A stretch of 64,000 bases of DNA from Hyphomicrobium sp. 12-62-95. GTDB taxonomy: Bacteria > Pseudomonadota > Alphaproteobacteria > Rhizobiales > Hyphomicrobiaceae. Position 1 is the stretch's first letter; each line of letters starts with the position of its first letter. Location of the stretch: the NCBI GenBank assembly GCA_002279935.1, contig NCCZ01000001.1, forward strand, positions 62,001 to 126,000, written 5' to 3'. Shown piece after piece: positions 24,689 through 34,209 of this stretch. The notes under the pieces were generated by a model. That model was not told where the DNA came from, searched no databases, and saw only the letters and a list, made by a program, of their open reading frames with translations. The translations under genes were made by a program, and so were the position numbers.

Positions 24689-26572
24689 TTAGTAGCCGCC
24701 GCCGCCGAAGATGTTGTTGAAGAAATCGTTCAACGTCGTGTTGTTCTGCTTATAGCGACGGTTCTGGTTGCCGCTCTGTCCGCCACCGAACATGAAGCCC
24801 CAATCATCCGGGCCTTGGTATTGCACGCGTGAGAATTTCACCGGGGCGAGGTGGTCGCGGCCCTTGGCGATCTGATTGAACTTACCAGCGAGCGCCAGTT
24901 TCACGCGCTCTTCGTGGCCATACACATCCTTGACGATGCGCTCGGTGCCGTCCTCCCCCACGAGCGACGTGAAATATGTCATGTGGACGGGGATCGGCTT
25001 TTCCATCTTGACCGCGACTTCGTCGGGGTCGGACTGCTGCGTTTCATGCACCTGATCCGGCGTCCAGCCGCGCTCCTGTTCGAGAAGGACTTCGGCTAAA
25101 CGCATGGGATTGCGGACGCGGACGCAGCCGTGGCTGAAGGTGCGCACCTCGGAATTGAACAGGTTCTTGGTCGGCGTGTCGTGCAGATAGACCGCGTGCT
25201 TGTTGGGGAAAGTGAACTTGACGATGCCAAGCGCGTTGCGGGGGCCGGACGGCTGATAGACATCATAGTTGCGGATATCGGCGCGGGACCAGTCGATGCT
25301 GTAGGGATCGACGTATTTTCCGTTGCGCATCATGCGCAGTCCCTGCCGCTCGAAGGAGCCGCCGCCGCGTGCGAGGCCGGGGTACAATTCGTTGACCTTG
25401 ATGCTCTGGGGGACGTGCCAGCGGGGATTGAAGTAAATCGTTTCCAGCACATCGGAGAACAGGGGCGTCTGATTGTTCAATTCGCCGATGATGATGCGTT
25501 CTTCGTGGATGATTTCGCCGCCTTTGACGACGCGGACGAGGAACTCGGGAATGTTCACCCAGACGTGGAAGTCGCCGAGGTCGTCGGGCATCCAGCGCCA
25601 CATTTCCATGTTGGCGAGGATGCGTTCGGGGCTTGGGGTCTCGATATCGTTGAAGGCTGCGCGCGTGCGCGGGCCGACGATGCCGTCGGGCTTCTGGCCC
25701 TTGTCGCTCTGGAACTTGGCGACGGCAACGGCGAGTTCATCGTCATAGAAGGTAGGATCGGGTTCGGCTCCATCTTTGCCGGCCGGGACGGGGACGCCGA
25801 GGCGCTGGCGCAGCAGCGCGACATCGGGATGGGATTTGCCCGGCACAAGCTTGGCGCCCTTGGCGGGAATGCGCACAATCTCTTTGGCGGCATCGGCGTT
25901 GCGCTTTAGATCAAGATACTTCTGGCGCAGTTTTTCGAATTGGGCGTGCTTGGGGTGCGTGCCGCGCAGGACTTCGGCGGGGTCGCTGGCGGACGCCAGA
26001 TCGTCGAGGACCTTTTTAGGGTCGATGTACTGGGGCGCGCGATCGACGTAGGGGGCGAGCTGCTTTGAGGGCTCCGTGATGCGACCGCCGCGCGCGTGGC
26101 GGGCGTATTTGAGAACCGTGAGGGCGAACTTCTGTTCGGCCTCGACTTTCTGTTCCGGCGTAAGTTCGGCGCGATCGGAGCTGTCACTCCCCATGTCGAG
26201 CACGTCGTAGTCGGACGGTTCGAGGCCCCAGTCGGCGCTCTTTTTAAATTCCTCGATGACGGCTTCGGCCTTGGACGTATAGCCGGCGCGGCCGATGAAG
26301 ATGGGTTCGTCGGAGCGGGATTCGTAGAAGGCGATGAGGGCTTGCCAGTCGGCGGCTTCTTCTTCCTGGGCGGTCTTGGCGTCGGCAAGGAGGCGTTCGC
26401 GGATGACAGCGCCGACGGCTTGCGACGCGGTCGAGGCGGGCAGAGGCGCGGTGGCTTCGGCGTTGGCGACCTCGGTGACGGTCGCCGGCGCGGGTTCGGC
26501 CTGCCCAGGTGCGGCGAGGGCGAGCGCAAGGAGGCTCGTCGAAACCAGTGCACTAACCCAACGCGATTGCAT
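24689..26572 (-). CDS. YcbB-type L,D-transpeptidase
   Basis: Periplasmic peptidoglycan cross-linking enzyme, 627 residues. Signal peptide about 1-25 (SLLALALAAPGQA); a helical scaffold domain to about 240; a peptidoglycan-binding domain with FQSDKGQKPDGIVGPRTRAAF; then the catalytic domain with the motif HDTPTKNLF and FSHGCVRVRN, nucleophile Cys483 and His481. The C-terminus is Asn/Gly-rich (NNTTLNDFFNNIFGGGGY), unusual but probably disordered. The family makes 3-3 cross-links that bypass penicillin-binding proteins. Convergent with the TetR/COQ9 gene. Confidence 0.85.
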   Translation of the reverse strand: MQSRWVSALVSTSLLALALAAPGQAEPAPATVTEVANAEATAPLPASTASQAVGAVIRERLLADAKTAQEEEAADWQALIAFYESRSDEPIFIGRAGYTSKAEAVIEEFKKSADWGLEPSDYDVLDMGSDSSDRAELTPEQKVEAEQKFALTVLKYARHARGGRITEPSKQLAPYVDRAPQYIDPKKVLDDLASASDPAEVLRGTHPKHAQFEKLRQKYLDLKRNADAAKEIVRIPAKGAKLVPGKSHPDVALLRQRLGVPVPAGKDGAEPDPTFYDDELAVAVAKFQSDKGQKPDGIVGPRTRAAFNDIETPSPERILANMEMWRWMPDDLGDFHVWVNIPEFLVRVVKGGEIIHEERIIIGELNNQTPLFSDVLETIYFNPRWHVPQSIKVNELYPGLARGGGSFERQGLRMMRNGKYVDPYSIDWSRADIRNYDVYQPSGPRNALGIVKFTFPNKHAVYLHDTPTKNLFNSEVRTFSHGCVRVRNPMRLAEVLLEQERGWTPDQVHETQQSDPDEVAVKMEKPIPVHMTYFTSLVGEDGTERIVKDVYGHEERVKLALAGKFNQIAKGRDHLAPVKFSRVQYQGPDDWGFMFGGGQSGNQNRRYKQNNTTLNDFFNNIFGGGGY

Positions 26573-26779
26573 GACGCCCGCTCCGACTTTTCTTTACGCC
26601 GCACGCTAGCTGAGGGCACGTTGCCTGCCTAGCGGGGCATCTCAGGTAGATATGGTGCAGGAAGGATGCGGCAGAAGTGTTGCCGAATTGCAAATCGGTG
26701 TCCCGTTCCGGACGTGAAACTGTCTTATTCGGGAAACGGTTCCGTACTGGTGCGGTGCAGCGATGGCGCAGAGGCGGGG

Positions 26780-28120
26780 CTAGGCCAATTCGCCTTCGAG
26801 GTCCGTGTCGTCGGACGCCGTAATGCGGGCCTGGACGACGTCGCCGGGGGCGAGGTCCGTTTCGCCATCGAGGTAGACGGCGCCGTCGATTTCGGGCGCG
26901 TCCCACTGCGAGCGGCCGATGGCGCCTTCGTCGTCGATTTCGTCGATGAGGACCGGGATCGTGCGGCCAACTTTCTCGGCGAGCAGGGCGGCGGACACTT
27001 CTTGCTGGGCGGCCATGAAGCGGTGCCAGCGTTCTTCCTTGACCTCTTCGGGGACGGCACCGGGCAGATCATTGGCGACGGCGCCGGCGACGGGTTCATA
27101 CTTGAAACAGCCGGCGCGGTTGATGCGGGCTTCCTTCAGCCACTGCAGCAGGAATTGGAAGTCGTCTTCGGTTTCACCGGGGAAGCCGACGATGAACGTC
27201 GAGCGGATGGCGAGGTCGGGGCAGACGTTGCGCCAAGCGGCGATGCGGGCGGCGGTTTTTTCCTGGTGGGCGGGGCGGCGCATGGCTTTGAGCACGGCGG
27301 GGGAGGCGTGCTGGAAGGGGATGTCGAGATAGGGGAGGATCTTGCCGTCGGCCATCAGTGGGATGACGTCATCGACGTGCGGATAGGGGTAGACGTAGTG
27401 CAAGCGGACCCAGGCGCCGAGATCGCCAAGGGCTGAGCAAAGATCAAGGAAGCGGGCCTTGAGCGGTTGGCCCTTCCAGGGGCTTTCGGCGTACTTGATA
27501 TCGAGGCCGTAGGCGCTCGTATCCTGGCTGATGACGAGCAGTTCCTTGACGCCCGCTTTCACGAGGCGTTCGGCTTCGGTCATGACGTGGTTGGCGGGGC
27601 GCGAGGCGAGGTCGCCGCGCAGTGAGGGAATGATGCAGAAGGAGCAGCGGTTGTTGCAGCCTTCGGAAATCTTCAAATAGGCGTAGTGGCGCGGCGTGAG
27701 GTGTAGGCCTTCGGGCGGGACTAGATCGACGAAGGGATCGTGCAGGGGCGGGACCGCGTCGTGGACGGCGGTGACGACCTGCTCGTATTGGTGCGGGCCG
27801 GTGACGGCGAGGACGCCTGGGTGTTCGGCGCGGATGCGGCCTTCTTCGACGCCCATGCAGCCGGTGACAATGACGCGGCCGTTTTTGGCCATAGCCTCGC
27901 CGATGGCGTCGAGGCTTTCGGCCTTGGCGCTATCTAAGAAGCCGCAGGTGTTGACGACGACCACATCGGCGCCTTCGTAGTCGGGGGCGATCTGGTAGCC
28001 TTCTGAGCGCAGGCGCGTGATGATGCGCTCGCTATCGACGAGGGCTTTCGGGCAGCCGAGCGAGACGAAGCCGACCTTCGGCACCTTCGGCGTGCGTACG
28101 GCTGATGGCTTCACGGTCAT
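26780..28120 (-). CDS. rimO: Ribosomal protein S12 methylthiotransferase RimO
   Basis: Radical-SAM enzyme that adds a methylthio group to an Asp of ribosomal protein S12 using two 4Fe-4S clusters. The N-terminal domain starts [17 protein letters not shown]; the radical-SAM cluster motif is [13 protein letters not shown] (CxxxCxxC); a TRAM domain ends the chain. Length 446 residues, normal. Upstream lies a 38-bp tandem hairpin array and the trcR gene on the same strand. Confidence 0.95.
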   Translation of the reverse strand: MTVKPSAVRTPKVPKVGFVSLGCPKALVDSERIITRLRSEGYQIAPDYEGADVVVVNTCGFLDSAKAESLDAIGEAMAKNGRVIVTGCMGVEEGRIRAEHPGVLAVTGPHQYEQVVTAVHDAVPPLHDPFVDLVPPEGLHLTPRHYAYLKISEGCNNRCSFCIIPSLRGDLASRPANHVMTEAERLVKAGVKELLVISQDTSAYGLDIKYAESPWKGQPLKARFLDLCSALGDLGAWVRLHYVYPYPHVDDVIPLMADGKILPYLDIPFQHASPAVLKAMRRPAHQEKTAARIAAWRNVCPDLAIRSTFIVGFPGETEDDFQFLLQWLKEARINRAGCFKYEPVAGAVANDLPGAVPEEVKEERWHRFMAAQQEVSAALLAEKVGRTIPVLIDEIDDEGAIGRSQWDAPEIDGAVYLDGETDLAPGDVVQARITASDDTDLEGELA

Positions 28121-28161
28121 TTCGATTTACCGGCTGCAGGTGGAGAAGGCGCGAGTGAGGC

Positions 28162-28313
28162 GTGATGCTGGCCCACACTGCGCAGGCGCGTGTGGAGCTG
28201 TGATGCTGGCCCACACTGCGCAGGTGCGTGTGGGGCTGTGATGCTGGCCCACACTGCGCAGGCGCGTGTGGGGCTGTGATGCTGGCCCACACTGCGCAGG
28301 CGCGTGTGGGGCT
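28162..28313. repeat. Four tandem 38-bp hairpin repeats
   Basis: Units begin at 28162, 28200, 28238 and 28276, each starting GTGATGCTGG and ending GTGTGGGGCT or GTGTGGAGCT. Each contains CCCACAC and GTGTGGG, able to form a hairpin. No spacers separate the copies. The array fills the gap between rimO and trcR, and its last bases supply the trcR stop codon. Confidence 0.95.
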
Positions 28314-29064
28314 ATTCTTCGTCCACCGTCTCGGCTTCGGCGCTCTTCAACTGCTTGAGCTTGGCGAAGACGCGGGCTGCTTCTTCCTTTTCGCTCTCTT
28401 CGCGCGGCGCTTCTTCCTTGGTGGTCAGGATCTCGGCCGTCTGGTGGCGCGGGGCTTCCGTCGTTTCCTCGGCGGGGAGCAAGGTGCCGCCCTTCGGGAG
28501 GTCGCGATCGTTTTCCTTGCGCTCGCGTTCGACGCGGCGGGCGCCCTTCTTGACTTCGGCGTCGAGGTCGATCTGCGAGCACAGGCCGAGCGTCACCGGG
28601 TCCTGGGGGACGAGATTGGGCGAGTTCCAGTGCGAGCGGTCGCGGACCTGGGCGATCGTCGTCTTGGTCGTGCCGACGAGGCGCATGATCTGGCTGTCTT
28701 TGATTTCGGGGTGGTTGCGCAAGAGCCAGAGGACGGCGTTCGGGCGTTCATGGCGGCGCGAGAGCGGCGTGTAGCGCGGCGACTTCTTGCCGGTGGCGAA
28801 CTGGGCGACATCGACCTTCATTTCCGACAGGCGGAGGACGTGGTCGGGATTTTTCTCGGCGCGCTCGATTTCCTCGCGCGTCAGCTGGTTGGACGTTACG
28901 GGATCGAGGCCCTTGATGCCCTGGGCGACGTCGCCGTCGGCGATGCCTTTGACCTCCAACACGTGGAGGCCGCAGAAGGCTGCGATCTGCTCGAAGGTGA
29001 GGGCGGTGTTGGAGACCAGCCAGACGGCGGTGGCCTTCGGCATCAGCGGCTTGCGATCGCTCAT
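28312..29064 (-). CDS. trcR: Cell-cycle transcriptional regulator TrcR (DUF1013)
   Basis: Conserved alphaproteobacterial regulator. The N-terminal two-thirds holds the family domain (KATAVWLVSNTALTFEQIAAF, SRRHERPNAVLWLLRNHPEI, VGTTKTTIAQVRDRSHW), containing a helix-turn-helix-like segment. The last 70 residues are Lys/Glu-rich and variable. Start at 29064 (MSDRKPLMP), since residues before it are Arg/Ala-rich and weakly supported. About 250 residues. The stop codon lies within the edge of the 38-bp tandem array. Confidence 0.8.
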   Translation of the reverse strand: MSDRKPLMPKATAVWLVSNTALTFEQIAAFCGLHVLEVKGIADGDVAQGIKGLDPVTSNQLTREEIERAEKNPDHVLRLSEMKVDVAQFATGKKSPRYTPLSRRHERPNAVLWLLRNHPEIKDSQIMRLVGTTKTTIAQVRDRSHWNSPNLVPQDPVTLGLCSQIDLDAEVKKGARRVERERKENDRDLPKGGTLLPAEETTEAPRHQTAEILTTKEEAPREESEKEEAARVFAKLKQLKSAEAETVDEE

Positions 29065-29347
29065 AACGGTTCCGTTCCTGGCCTGCGCGCGGGCACCGCT
29101 GCGCAAACCGACTTGGAGTTGAAGAAATAAGGGAATTCCCTCTTATAGCCCGAAAATCGGGCATAGGGCAACCCATGGACGTACCGGCAGCGTTTCGGGG
29201 GCTACGCGGCCATTTTCGCCGCAACCCCGGGCAGTTGCCGGGCTGTGACGGGAGGGATAGTGTCCCCGCGCCTATCCACCCTTGGCGTCTTGCCGGGTGA
29301 CCCATGGGCCAACGCTGCCAAAGACTTGAATTTAGGGGCCCTTTCGC

Positions 29348-29788
29348 ATGATGCCGACCGCTGGCAAGCCGTATTACTTCGAGGATCTGGCGGTGGGGCT
29401 CGAAGCCTCCATGGCGCGGACGGTGTCGGAGGCCGATATTGTCGCCTACGCGGCGCTGTCGGGCGACTACAACCCGATCCATCTCGATCCCGAGTATGCC
29501 GCCAAGACGCCGTTCAAGGCGCGGATCGCGCATGGGATCCTTTCGGCAGGGTATATTTCAGCGGTGTTTGGCATGCAGCTGCCGGGGCCCGGTTCGGTCT
29601 ACATTTCGCAGACGCTCAACTTCAAGGCGCCGGTGAAGATCGACGACGTGGTCGTGACGACGGTGAAGCTCATCGAACTGGTGCCGGAAAAGAAGCGGGC
29701 GAAGTTCGAAACCGTGTGTTCGGTCGGCGGCAAGCCTGTTCTGACGGGCGAGGCCGTGCTTATGATCCCGGCGCGCCCTGCCGCTTAG
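29348..29788 (+). CDS. MaoC-family dehydratase
   Basis: Hot-dog fold enzyme, probably an (R)-specific enoyl-CoA hydratase acting on short-chain 2-enoyl-CoA in fatty-acid or polyhydroxyalkanoate metabolism. The hydratase motif is SGDYNPIHLDPEYAA...RIAHGILSAGY with the Asp/His catalytic pair. Length 146 residues, single domain. Two adjacent ATG codons (29348 and 29351) are possible starts. It precedes ribF by 61 bases on the same strand, and the two may share a transcript without a pathway link. Confidence 0.8.
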   Translation: MMPTAGKPYYFEDLAVGLEASMARTVSEADIVAYAALSGDYNPIHLDPEYAAKTPFKARIAHGILSAGYISAVFGMQLPGPGSVYISQTLNFKAPVKIDDVVVTTVKLIELVPEKKRAKFETVCSVGGKPVLTGEAVLMIPARPAA

Positions 29789-29849
29789 TTCGCGAGCCGC
29801 CCGATCCAACGGGTCGAGCGGGGCCGTCCAAGAGGCGCGTTCAGAGATC

Positions 29850-30776
29850 ATGATTGTCCACGAAGGTTATAAAGATGTGCCGCCCGCGATCCGTGGCGGC
29901 GTTGTCGCGATCGGCAATTTCGATGGCGTGCACAAAGGGCATCAGGCGCTGATTGGCGAGGCGGTGAAGGCGGCGCGCGAGCGTTCGCTGCCGTCGGGCG
30001 TGATGATCTTCGAACCGCATCCGCGCGAGGTCTTTCACCCCAACGAGAGCCATTTCCGGCTGACGCCGCTCGATCAGAAGATCGCGGTGTTTGCGACCAT
30101 GGGGCTCGATTTCGTGGTGGTGGTGCCGTTCGATGCGGAACTGGCCAAGCTGGAACATTTCGAATTCACCGACAACGTTCTGGCGCAGGGTCTCGATGTG
30201 CGCGGCGTGGTGGTGGGGTACGATTTTTATTACGGGCGGCAGCGGCGGGGCAGTCCGGAATCGATGATTTTGGCCGGGATTGAGTATGATTTCGAGGTGG
30301 TCGTGGTGCCGCCCGTGGCCGAGGGGGGCGAGGTTTTTTCATCGACCGCGATCCGGTTGAAGCTGGCGCAGGGTGATGTGGCCGGCGCGGCTGTGGAACT
30401 GGGACGGCGGTGGCGTGTGCGTGGGCGGGTGATCGGCGGGGCGAAGCGCGGGACCGGTATGGGTTATCCGACGGCGAACGTGCCGATGCCGAAGGGCACC
30501 GCGCTGGGGCATGGGATTTACGCCGTGCGCGCGCATGTCGGCGGGGCGGTTCACGATGCGGCGGCGTATCTAGGGACGCGGCCGACGTTCGATGACGGCA
30601 TGCCGGTGCTGGAAGTGTTTCTCTTGGATTTCGACGGCGATCTTTACGGGCAGGAGATGGAGGTCGAATTCATCGCCTTCATTCGCGAAGACCGGAAGTT
30701 CGACAACGCGGAGGCGCTTGTGGCGCAGATGGATGCGGATGTTGCCAAAGTGCGAGATGTGTTGAAGGGGGCGTGA
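29850..30776 (+). CDS. ribF: Riboflavin kinase / FMN adenylyltransferase
   Basis: Bifunctional enzyme making FMN and FAD from riboflavin. The N-terminal nucleotidyltransferase domain has GNFDGVHKGHQALIG and EPHPREVF; the C-terminal flavokinase domain has GMGYPTANV and the catalytic Glu region. Length 308 residues, normal. In many bacteria ribF is followed by ileS; here ileS lies downstream across a REP-like element. Confidence 0.95.
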   Translation: MIVHEGYKDVPPAIRGGVVAIGNFDGVHKGHQALIGEAVKAARERSLPSGVMIFEPHPREVFHPNESHFRLTPLDQKIAVFATMGLDFVVVVPFDAELAKLEHFEFTDNVLAQGLDVRGVVVGYDFYYGRQRRGSPESMILAGIEYDFEVVVVPPVAEGGEVFSSTAIRLKLAQGDVAGAAVELGRRWRVRGRVIGGAKRGTGMGYPTANVPMPKGTALGHGIYAVRAHVGGAVHDAAAYLGTRPTFDDGMPVLEVFLLDFDGDLYGQEMEVEFIAFIREDRKFDNAEALVAQMDADVAKVRDVLKGA

Positions 30777-30791
30777 GGCTCCTTTCTCAAT

Positions 30792-30988
30792 CGTCATCCC
30801 GGCGAAGGCCGGGATCCGTGCAAGCCACTGTCTGGCGGACAACTAGATGCTTGCGCGGGCCCCCGGCACTGTTGGATGCGATGCTCCGCATCGACGCGGG
30901 GGTGACGGGGTAGAAAAAGCGGTGGCTTTGCGGCTCTGTCGACGGATGTTGACCGGTGGGTCCCGGGCCCAAGGCCCGGTATGACACC
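30792..30988. repeat. Composite REP/BIME-like element between ribF and ileS
   Basis: Left end: GTCATCCCGGC-GAAG-GCCGGGATCC (the ATCCCGGC/GCCGGGAT palindrome spans 30796-30815). Right end: a GGGCCCAAGGCCCGG palindrome ending CCGGTATGACACC, so GTCAT...ATGAC borders the element in inverted orientation. Between them are a GATGCGATGCTCCGCATC hairpin and a GGGGGTGACGGGG stretch. The sequence type is familiar from alphaproteobacterial intergenic palindromes. The rest of the 322-base gap carries nothing else recognised. Confidence 0.75.
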
Positions 30989-31098
30989 TGAGGGGTGGAG
31001 CGGTCGCAGGGCGGCCTGCGGCCGCAATGCGTGACGGCGGGGCGCGCGGTTGCTAGAACGCGGGCCAAATCATTGATTGAGCGAAAGACCTGAGAACG

Positions 31099-34000
31099 AT
31101 GGCCAAGGATAAGGGCGAATCTAAAATGGCGCCGGGCGCTGGTGCAGAGGGCGGGCGCGACTGGGGCGCGACGCTGTTTTTGCCCAAGACCGAGTTTCCG
31201 ATGCGGGCCGGGTTGCCGGAGCTGGAGCCGAAGCTTCTAAAGAAGTGGGACGAGACCGGGCTTTACGAGGCGATCCGCAAACAATCCAAGGGGCGTCCGA
31301 AGTTCGTGCTGCACGACGGGCCTCCGTACGCGAACGGCAACATCCACATCGGGCATGCGCTGAACAAGATCCTGAAAGATCTCGTCGTGAAGTCGCAGCA
31401 GATGCTGGGGTTTGATTCCAACTACGTGCCCGGCTGGGACTGTCACGGGCTGCCGATCGAGTGGAAGATCGAGGAGCAGTATCGCGCCAAGGGGCGGAAC
31501 AAAGACGAGGTTCCGGTGAACGAGTTCCGGCAGGAGTGCCGGGAGTTCGCGGCGAAGTGGCTGGCCGTGCAGCGCGACGAGTTCAAGCGGCTCGGCGTGG
31601 TGGGGGATTGGGACCATCCTTACTCGACGATGGCGTTTCGTGCGGAAGCGACGATCGCGCGCGAGATCATGAAGTTTGCCGAGAACGGGCTGCTCTATCG
31701 CGGGTCGAAGCCCGTGATGTGGAGCGTTGTCGAGAAGACGGCGCTCGCGGAAGCGGAGGTCGAGTACCAGGACTATCAGAGCGATATGGTTTGGGTGAAG
31801 TTTCCGGTTGTTGGTGCTGTCAGCTATCTAGAGGACAATGACGCGCAGGTTTCGACAAAGACCGGTGCTTCAATCGTTATCTGGACGACAACCCCTTGGA
31901 CATTGCCTGGCAACCGAGCAATCTCGTTTTCGCGCAACATCAGCTACGGCCTCTTCCAAGTTGGTGACGTGCCGGAAGGTAACTGGCTCAAGGCAGGTGA
32001 GTTACTCGTTCTAGCTCACGCGCTCGCTGAAGAGGTCATGAAACAAGCGAAAGTTCTCTCATGGCGTAGACTTGGTACGGTGAGCCCGGAGCTTCGGCAA
32101 ATTGTTTGCAAGCATCCGCTGGCGGATCTCGGATACGACTTCGACGTGCCGTTGCTTGATGGCGATCATGTCACCGACGACACGGGCACGGGCTTCGTGC
32201 ATACGGCGCCGGGGCATGGTGCGGACGACTACATCATCTGGATGCAGAACCAGAGCGCGTTGAACAAGCGGGGGATTGATACGTCGATCCCGTTCACGGT
32301 CGATGCGGATGGGGTTTTGACCAAAGCCGCGCCTGGGTTCACGGGCAAGCGGGTTCTGAAAGAGAACGGCGACAAGGGCGATGCGAACGATGCGGTGATC
32401 AAGGCGCTCTCTGAGGCCGGCAACATCATCGCGCGCGGGCGTTTGAAGCATCAGTATCCGCATTCGTGGCGGTCGAAGAAGCCCGTGATTTTCCGGAACA
32501 CGCCGCAGTGGTTCATTGCGATGGATCGTGGTCTTGGTACCCCCACCCCTAACCCCTCCCCGCAAGGGGGAGGGGAAAAGAGAGGTTCGAACAATCCTAC
32601 GCTGCGCGGGTTGGCGCAGGGGGAGATTGAGCGCGTGCAGTGGGTGCCGGAGGTGGGGCGGAACCGCATCAACGGCATGATCGAGACGCGGCCGGATTGG
32701 GTGGTGTCACGGCAGCGGGCGTGGGGCGTGCCGATCACGGTGTTCCGCAACACGGAGACCGACGAGATCATTCCGAATGCGACGTGGAAACATTCCAGAA
32801 AATTGGTTGAGCGCATCGAGGCTGCGTTTGCCGAGAAGGGTGCGGATGTTTGGTTCGCCGACGGGGCGAAAGAGCGTTTCCTCGACGGGCTCGTGGCGAA
32901 GGGTGATCTGCCTAAGTGGGAGCAGGTGCGCGACGTGCTCGACGTGTGGTTCGATAGCGGTTCGACGCATGCGTTCACGCTGGAAGATCCGGTCGCATTT
33001 CCCGGCCTGAAGGGGATTTCGCGCAAGAACCTCGTTAAAGGCGGGCAGGATCGCGTGATGTATCTGGAAGGGTCGGACCAGCATCGCGGGTGGTTTCAGT
33101 CGTCGCTCTTGGAAAGCTGCGGCACGCGCGGGCATGCGCCCTATGATGTCGTGCTGACGCATGGCTTCGTGCTCGACGAGAAGGGGCAGAAGATGTCCAA
33201 GTCTCTCGGCAACGTCGTGGCACCTCAGGACGTAATGGCGAAGTCGGGCGCGGATATTTTGCGGCTGTGGGTGGCGGCGTCGGATTATTCGGACGATCTG
33301 AGGATTGGTCCGGAAATCCTGAAGACGTTTTCGGAGACGTATCGCAAACTGCGCAATACCATGCGGTGGATGCTGGGTGCGCTGGCGCACTTTGATGGGC
33401 GTGGCGTTGAATTCGACGAGATGCCGGAGCTCGAGCGGCTGATGTTGCACCGGTTGGCGGAACTCGATCACGATATCCGGCATGCGTATGAGACGTATGA
33501 CTTCCGCAAGGTGGTGGCGCTGCTCTCGCACTTCATGAACACAGAGCTGTCGGCGTTTTATTTCGATATTCGCAAGGACACGCTGTACTGCGAGGCGCCG
33601 TCGAGCGTGAAGCGGCGGGCGGCGCTGACGGTGGTTGATCATCTGTGCGATGCGATCCTCAAGTGGCTGGCCCCGATCCTGTCGTTTACGGCGGAGGAAG
33701 CGTATGCGCTTTACCGTCCGGGTGACGATACGTCGATCCATCTGGCGAGCTTCCCGAAGATCCCGCGCGACTGGCGCGACGAAAATCTTGCGGCGAAGTG
33801 GGACCGGGTGCGCGAGGTGCGTTCGGCGGTGACGGCGGCGCTCGAATTGGAGCGCGCGGCGAAGCGGATCGGGTCGTCGCTGGAAGCGGCGCCGGTTGTT
33901 TATGTCGATGACGCCGACCTGATGAGCGGGCTGGACGGTCTCGATATGGCTGAGGTTTGCCTCACGTCAGGGATCGAAGTGATCGCGGGGCCGTTGCCGG

Positions 34001-34182
34001 CGGATGCTGTGGTGGCGTCGGATGTGAAGAGCGTCGGTGTTGTCCCGAAGCGCGCCGAGGGCACCAAGTGCGCGCGCTCGTGGCGGATCACCAAGGATGT
34101 CGGCAGCGATCCGGCCTATCCCGAACTGTCGGCACGCGATGCGGCGGCCATGCGCGAGATCGATGGGCAGATGGCGGTTTGA
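31099..34182 (+). CDS. ileS: Isoleucyl-tRNA synthetase
   Basis: Charges tRNA-Ile; class I synthetase with a CP1 editing domain. The HIGH motif is at residues 83-86, the editing-site segment [14 protein letters not shown] follows in CP1, and KMSKS is at 698-702; an anticodon-binding domain ends the chain. It is 1027 residues, longer than the usual length by an in-frame palindromic insertion at about residues 480-503 ([13 protein letters not shown]). The bases at about 31800-32110, in CP1, are less GC-rich and use codons less typical than flanks. Start at 31099 fits; the first 20 residues are an Ala/Gly-rich leader of uncertain value. Confidence 0.95.
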   Translation: MAKDKGESKMAPGAGAEGGRDWGATLFLPKTEFPMRAGLPELEPKLLKKWDETGLYEAIRKQSKGRPKFVLHDGPPYANGNIHIGHALNKILKDLVVKSQQMLGFDSNYVPGWDCHGLPIEWKIEEQYRAKGRNKDEVPVNEFRQECREFAAKWLAVQRDEFKRLGVVGDWDHPYSTMAFRAEATIAREIMKFAENGLLYRGSKPVMWSVVEKTALAEAEVEYQDYQSDMVWVKFPVVGAVSYLEDNDAQVSTKTGASIVIWTTTPWTLPGNRAISFSRNISYGLFQVGDVPEGNWLKAGELLVLAHALAEEVMKQAKVLSWRRLGTVSPELRQIVCKHPLADLGYDFDVPLLDGDHVTDDTGTGFVHTAPGHGADDYIIWMQNQSALNKRGIDTSIPFTVDADGVLTKAAPGFTGKRVLKENGDKGDANDAVIKALSEAGNIIARGRLKHQYPHSWRSKKPVIFRNTPQWFIAMDRGLGTPTPNPSPQGGGEKRGSNNPTLRGLAQGEIERVQWVPEVGRNRINGMIETRPDWVVSRQRAWGVPITVFRNTETDEIIPNATWKHSRKLVERIEAAFAEKGADVWFADGAKERFLDGLVAKGDLPKWEQVRDVLDVWFDSGSTHAFTLEDPVAFPGLKGISRKNLVKGGQDRVMYLEGSDQHRGWFQSSLLESCGTRGHAPYDVVLTHGFVLDEKGQKMSKSLGNVVAPQDVMAKSGADILRLWVAASDYSDDLRIGPEILKTFSETYRKLRNTMRWMLGALAHFDGRGVEFDEMPELERLMLHRLAELDHDIRHAYETYDFRKVVALLSHFMNTELSAFYFDIRKDTLYCEAPSSVKRRAALTVVDHLCDAILKWLAPILSFTAEEAYALYRPGDDTSIHLASFPKIPRDWRDENLAAKWDRVREVRSAVTAALELERAAKRIGSSLEAAPVVYVDDADLMSGLDGLDMAEVCLTSGIEVIAGPLPADAVVASDVKSVGVVPKRAEGTKCARSWRITKDVGSDPAYPELSARDAAAMREIDGQMAV
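32540..32590 (+). repeat. Palindromic element inserted in frame in ileS
   Basis: CCCCTCCCC (32553-32561), GCAAG loop, GGGGAGGGG (32567-32575): a nine-base-pair stem within ileS coding. The element encodes [13 protein letters not shown] and adds about 20 residues between QWFIAMD and the [16 protein letters not shown] region, which adjoin in E. coli IleS. Related GC-rich palindromes occur between genes at 39531-39571. Confidence 0.85.
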
Positions 34183-34209
34183 CCCGCCATCTGCTGGAGA
34201 TGCCCCGAC

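Noticed and set aside
28162..28313. CRISPR array
   Set aside because: The 38-bp copies are directly adjacent with no spacers and no cas genes are present.
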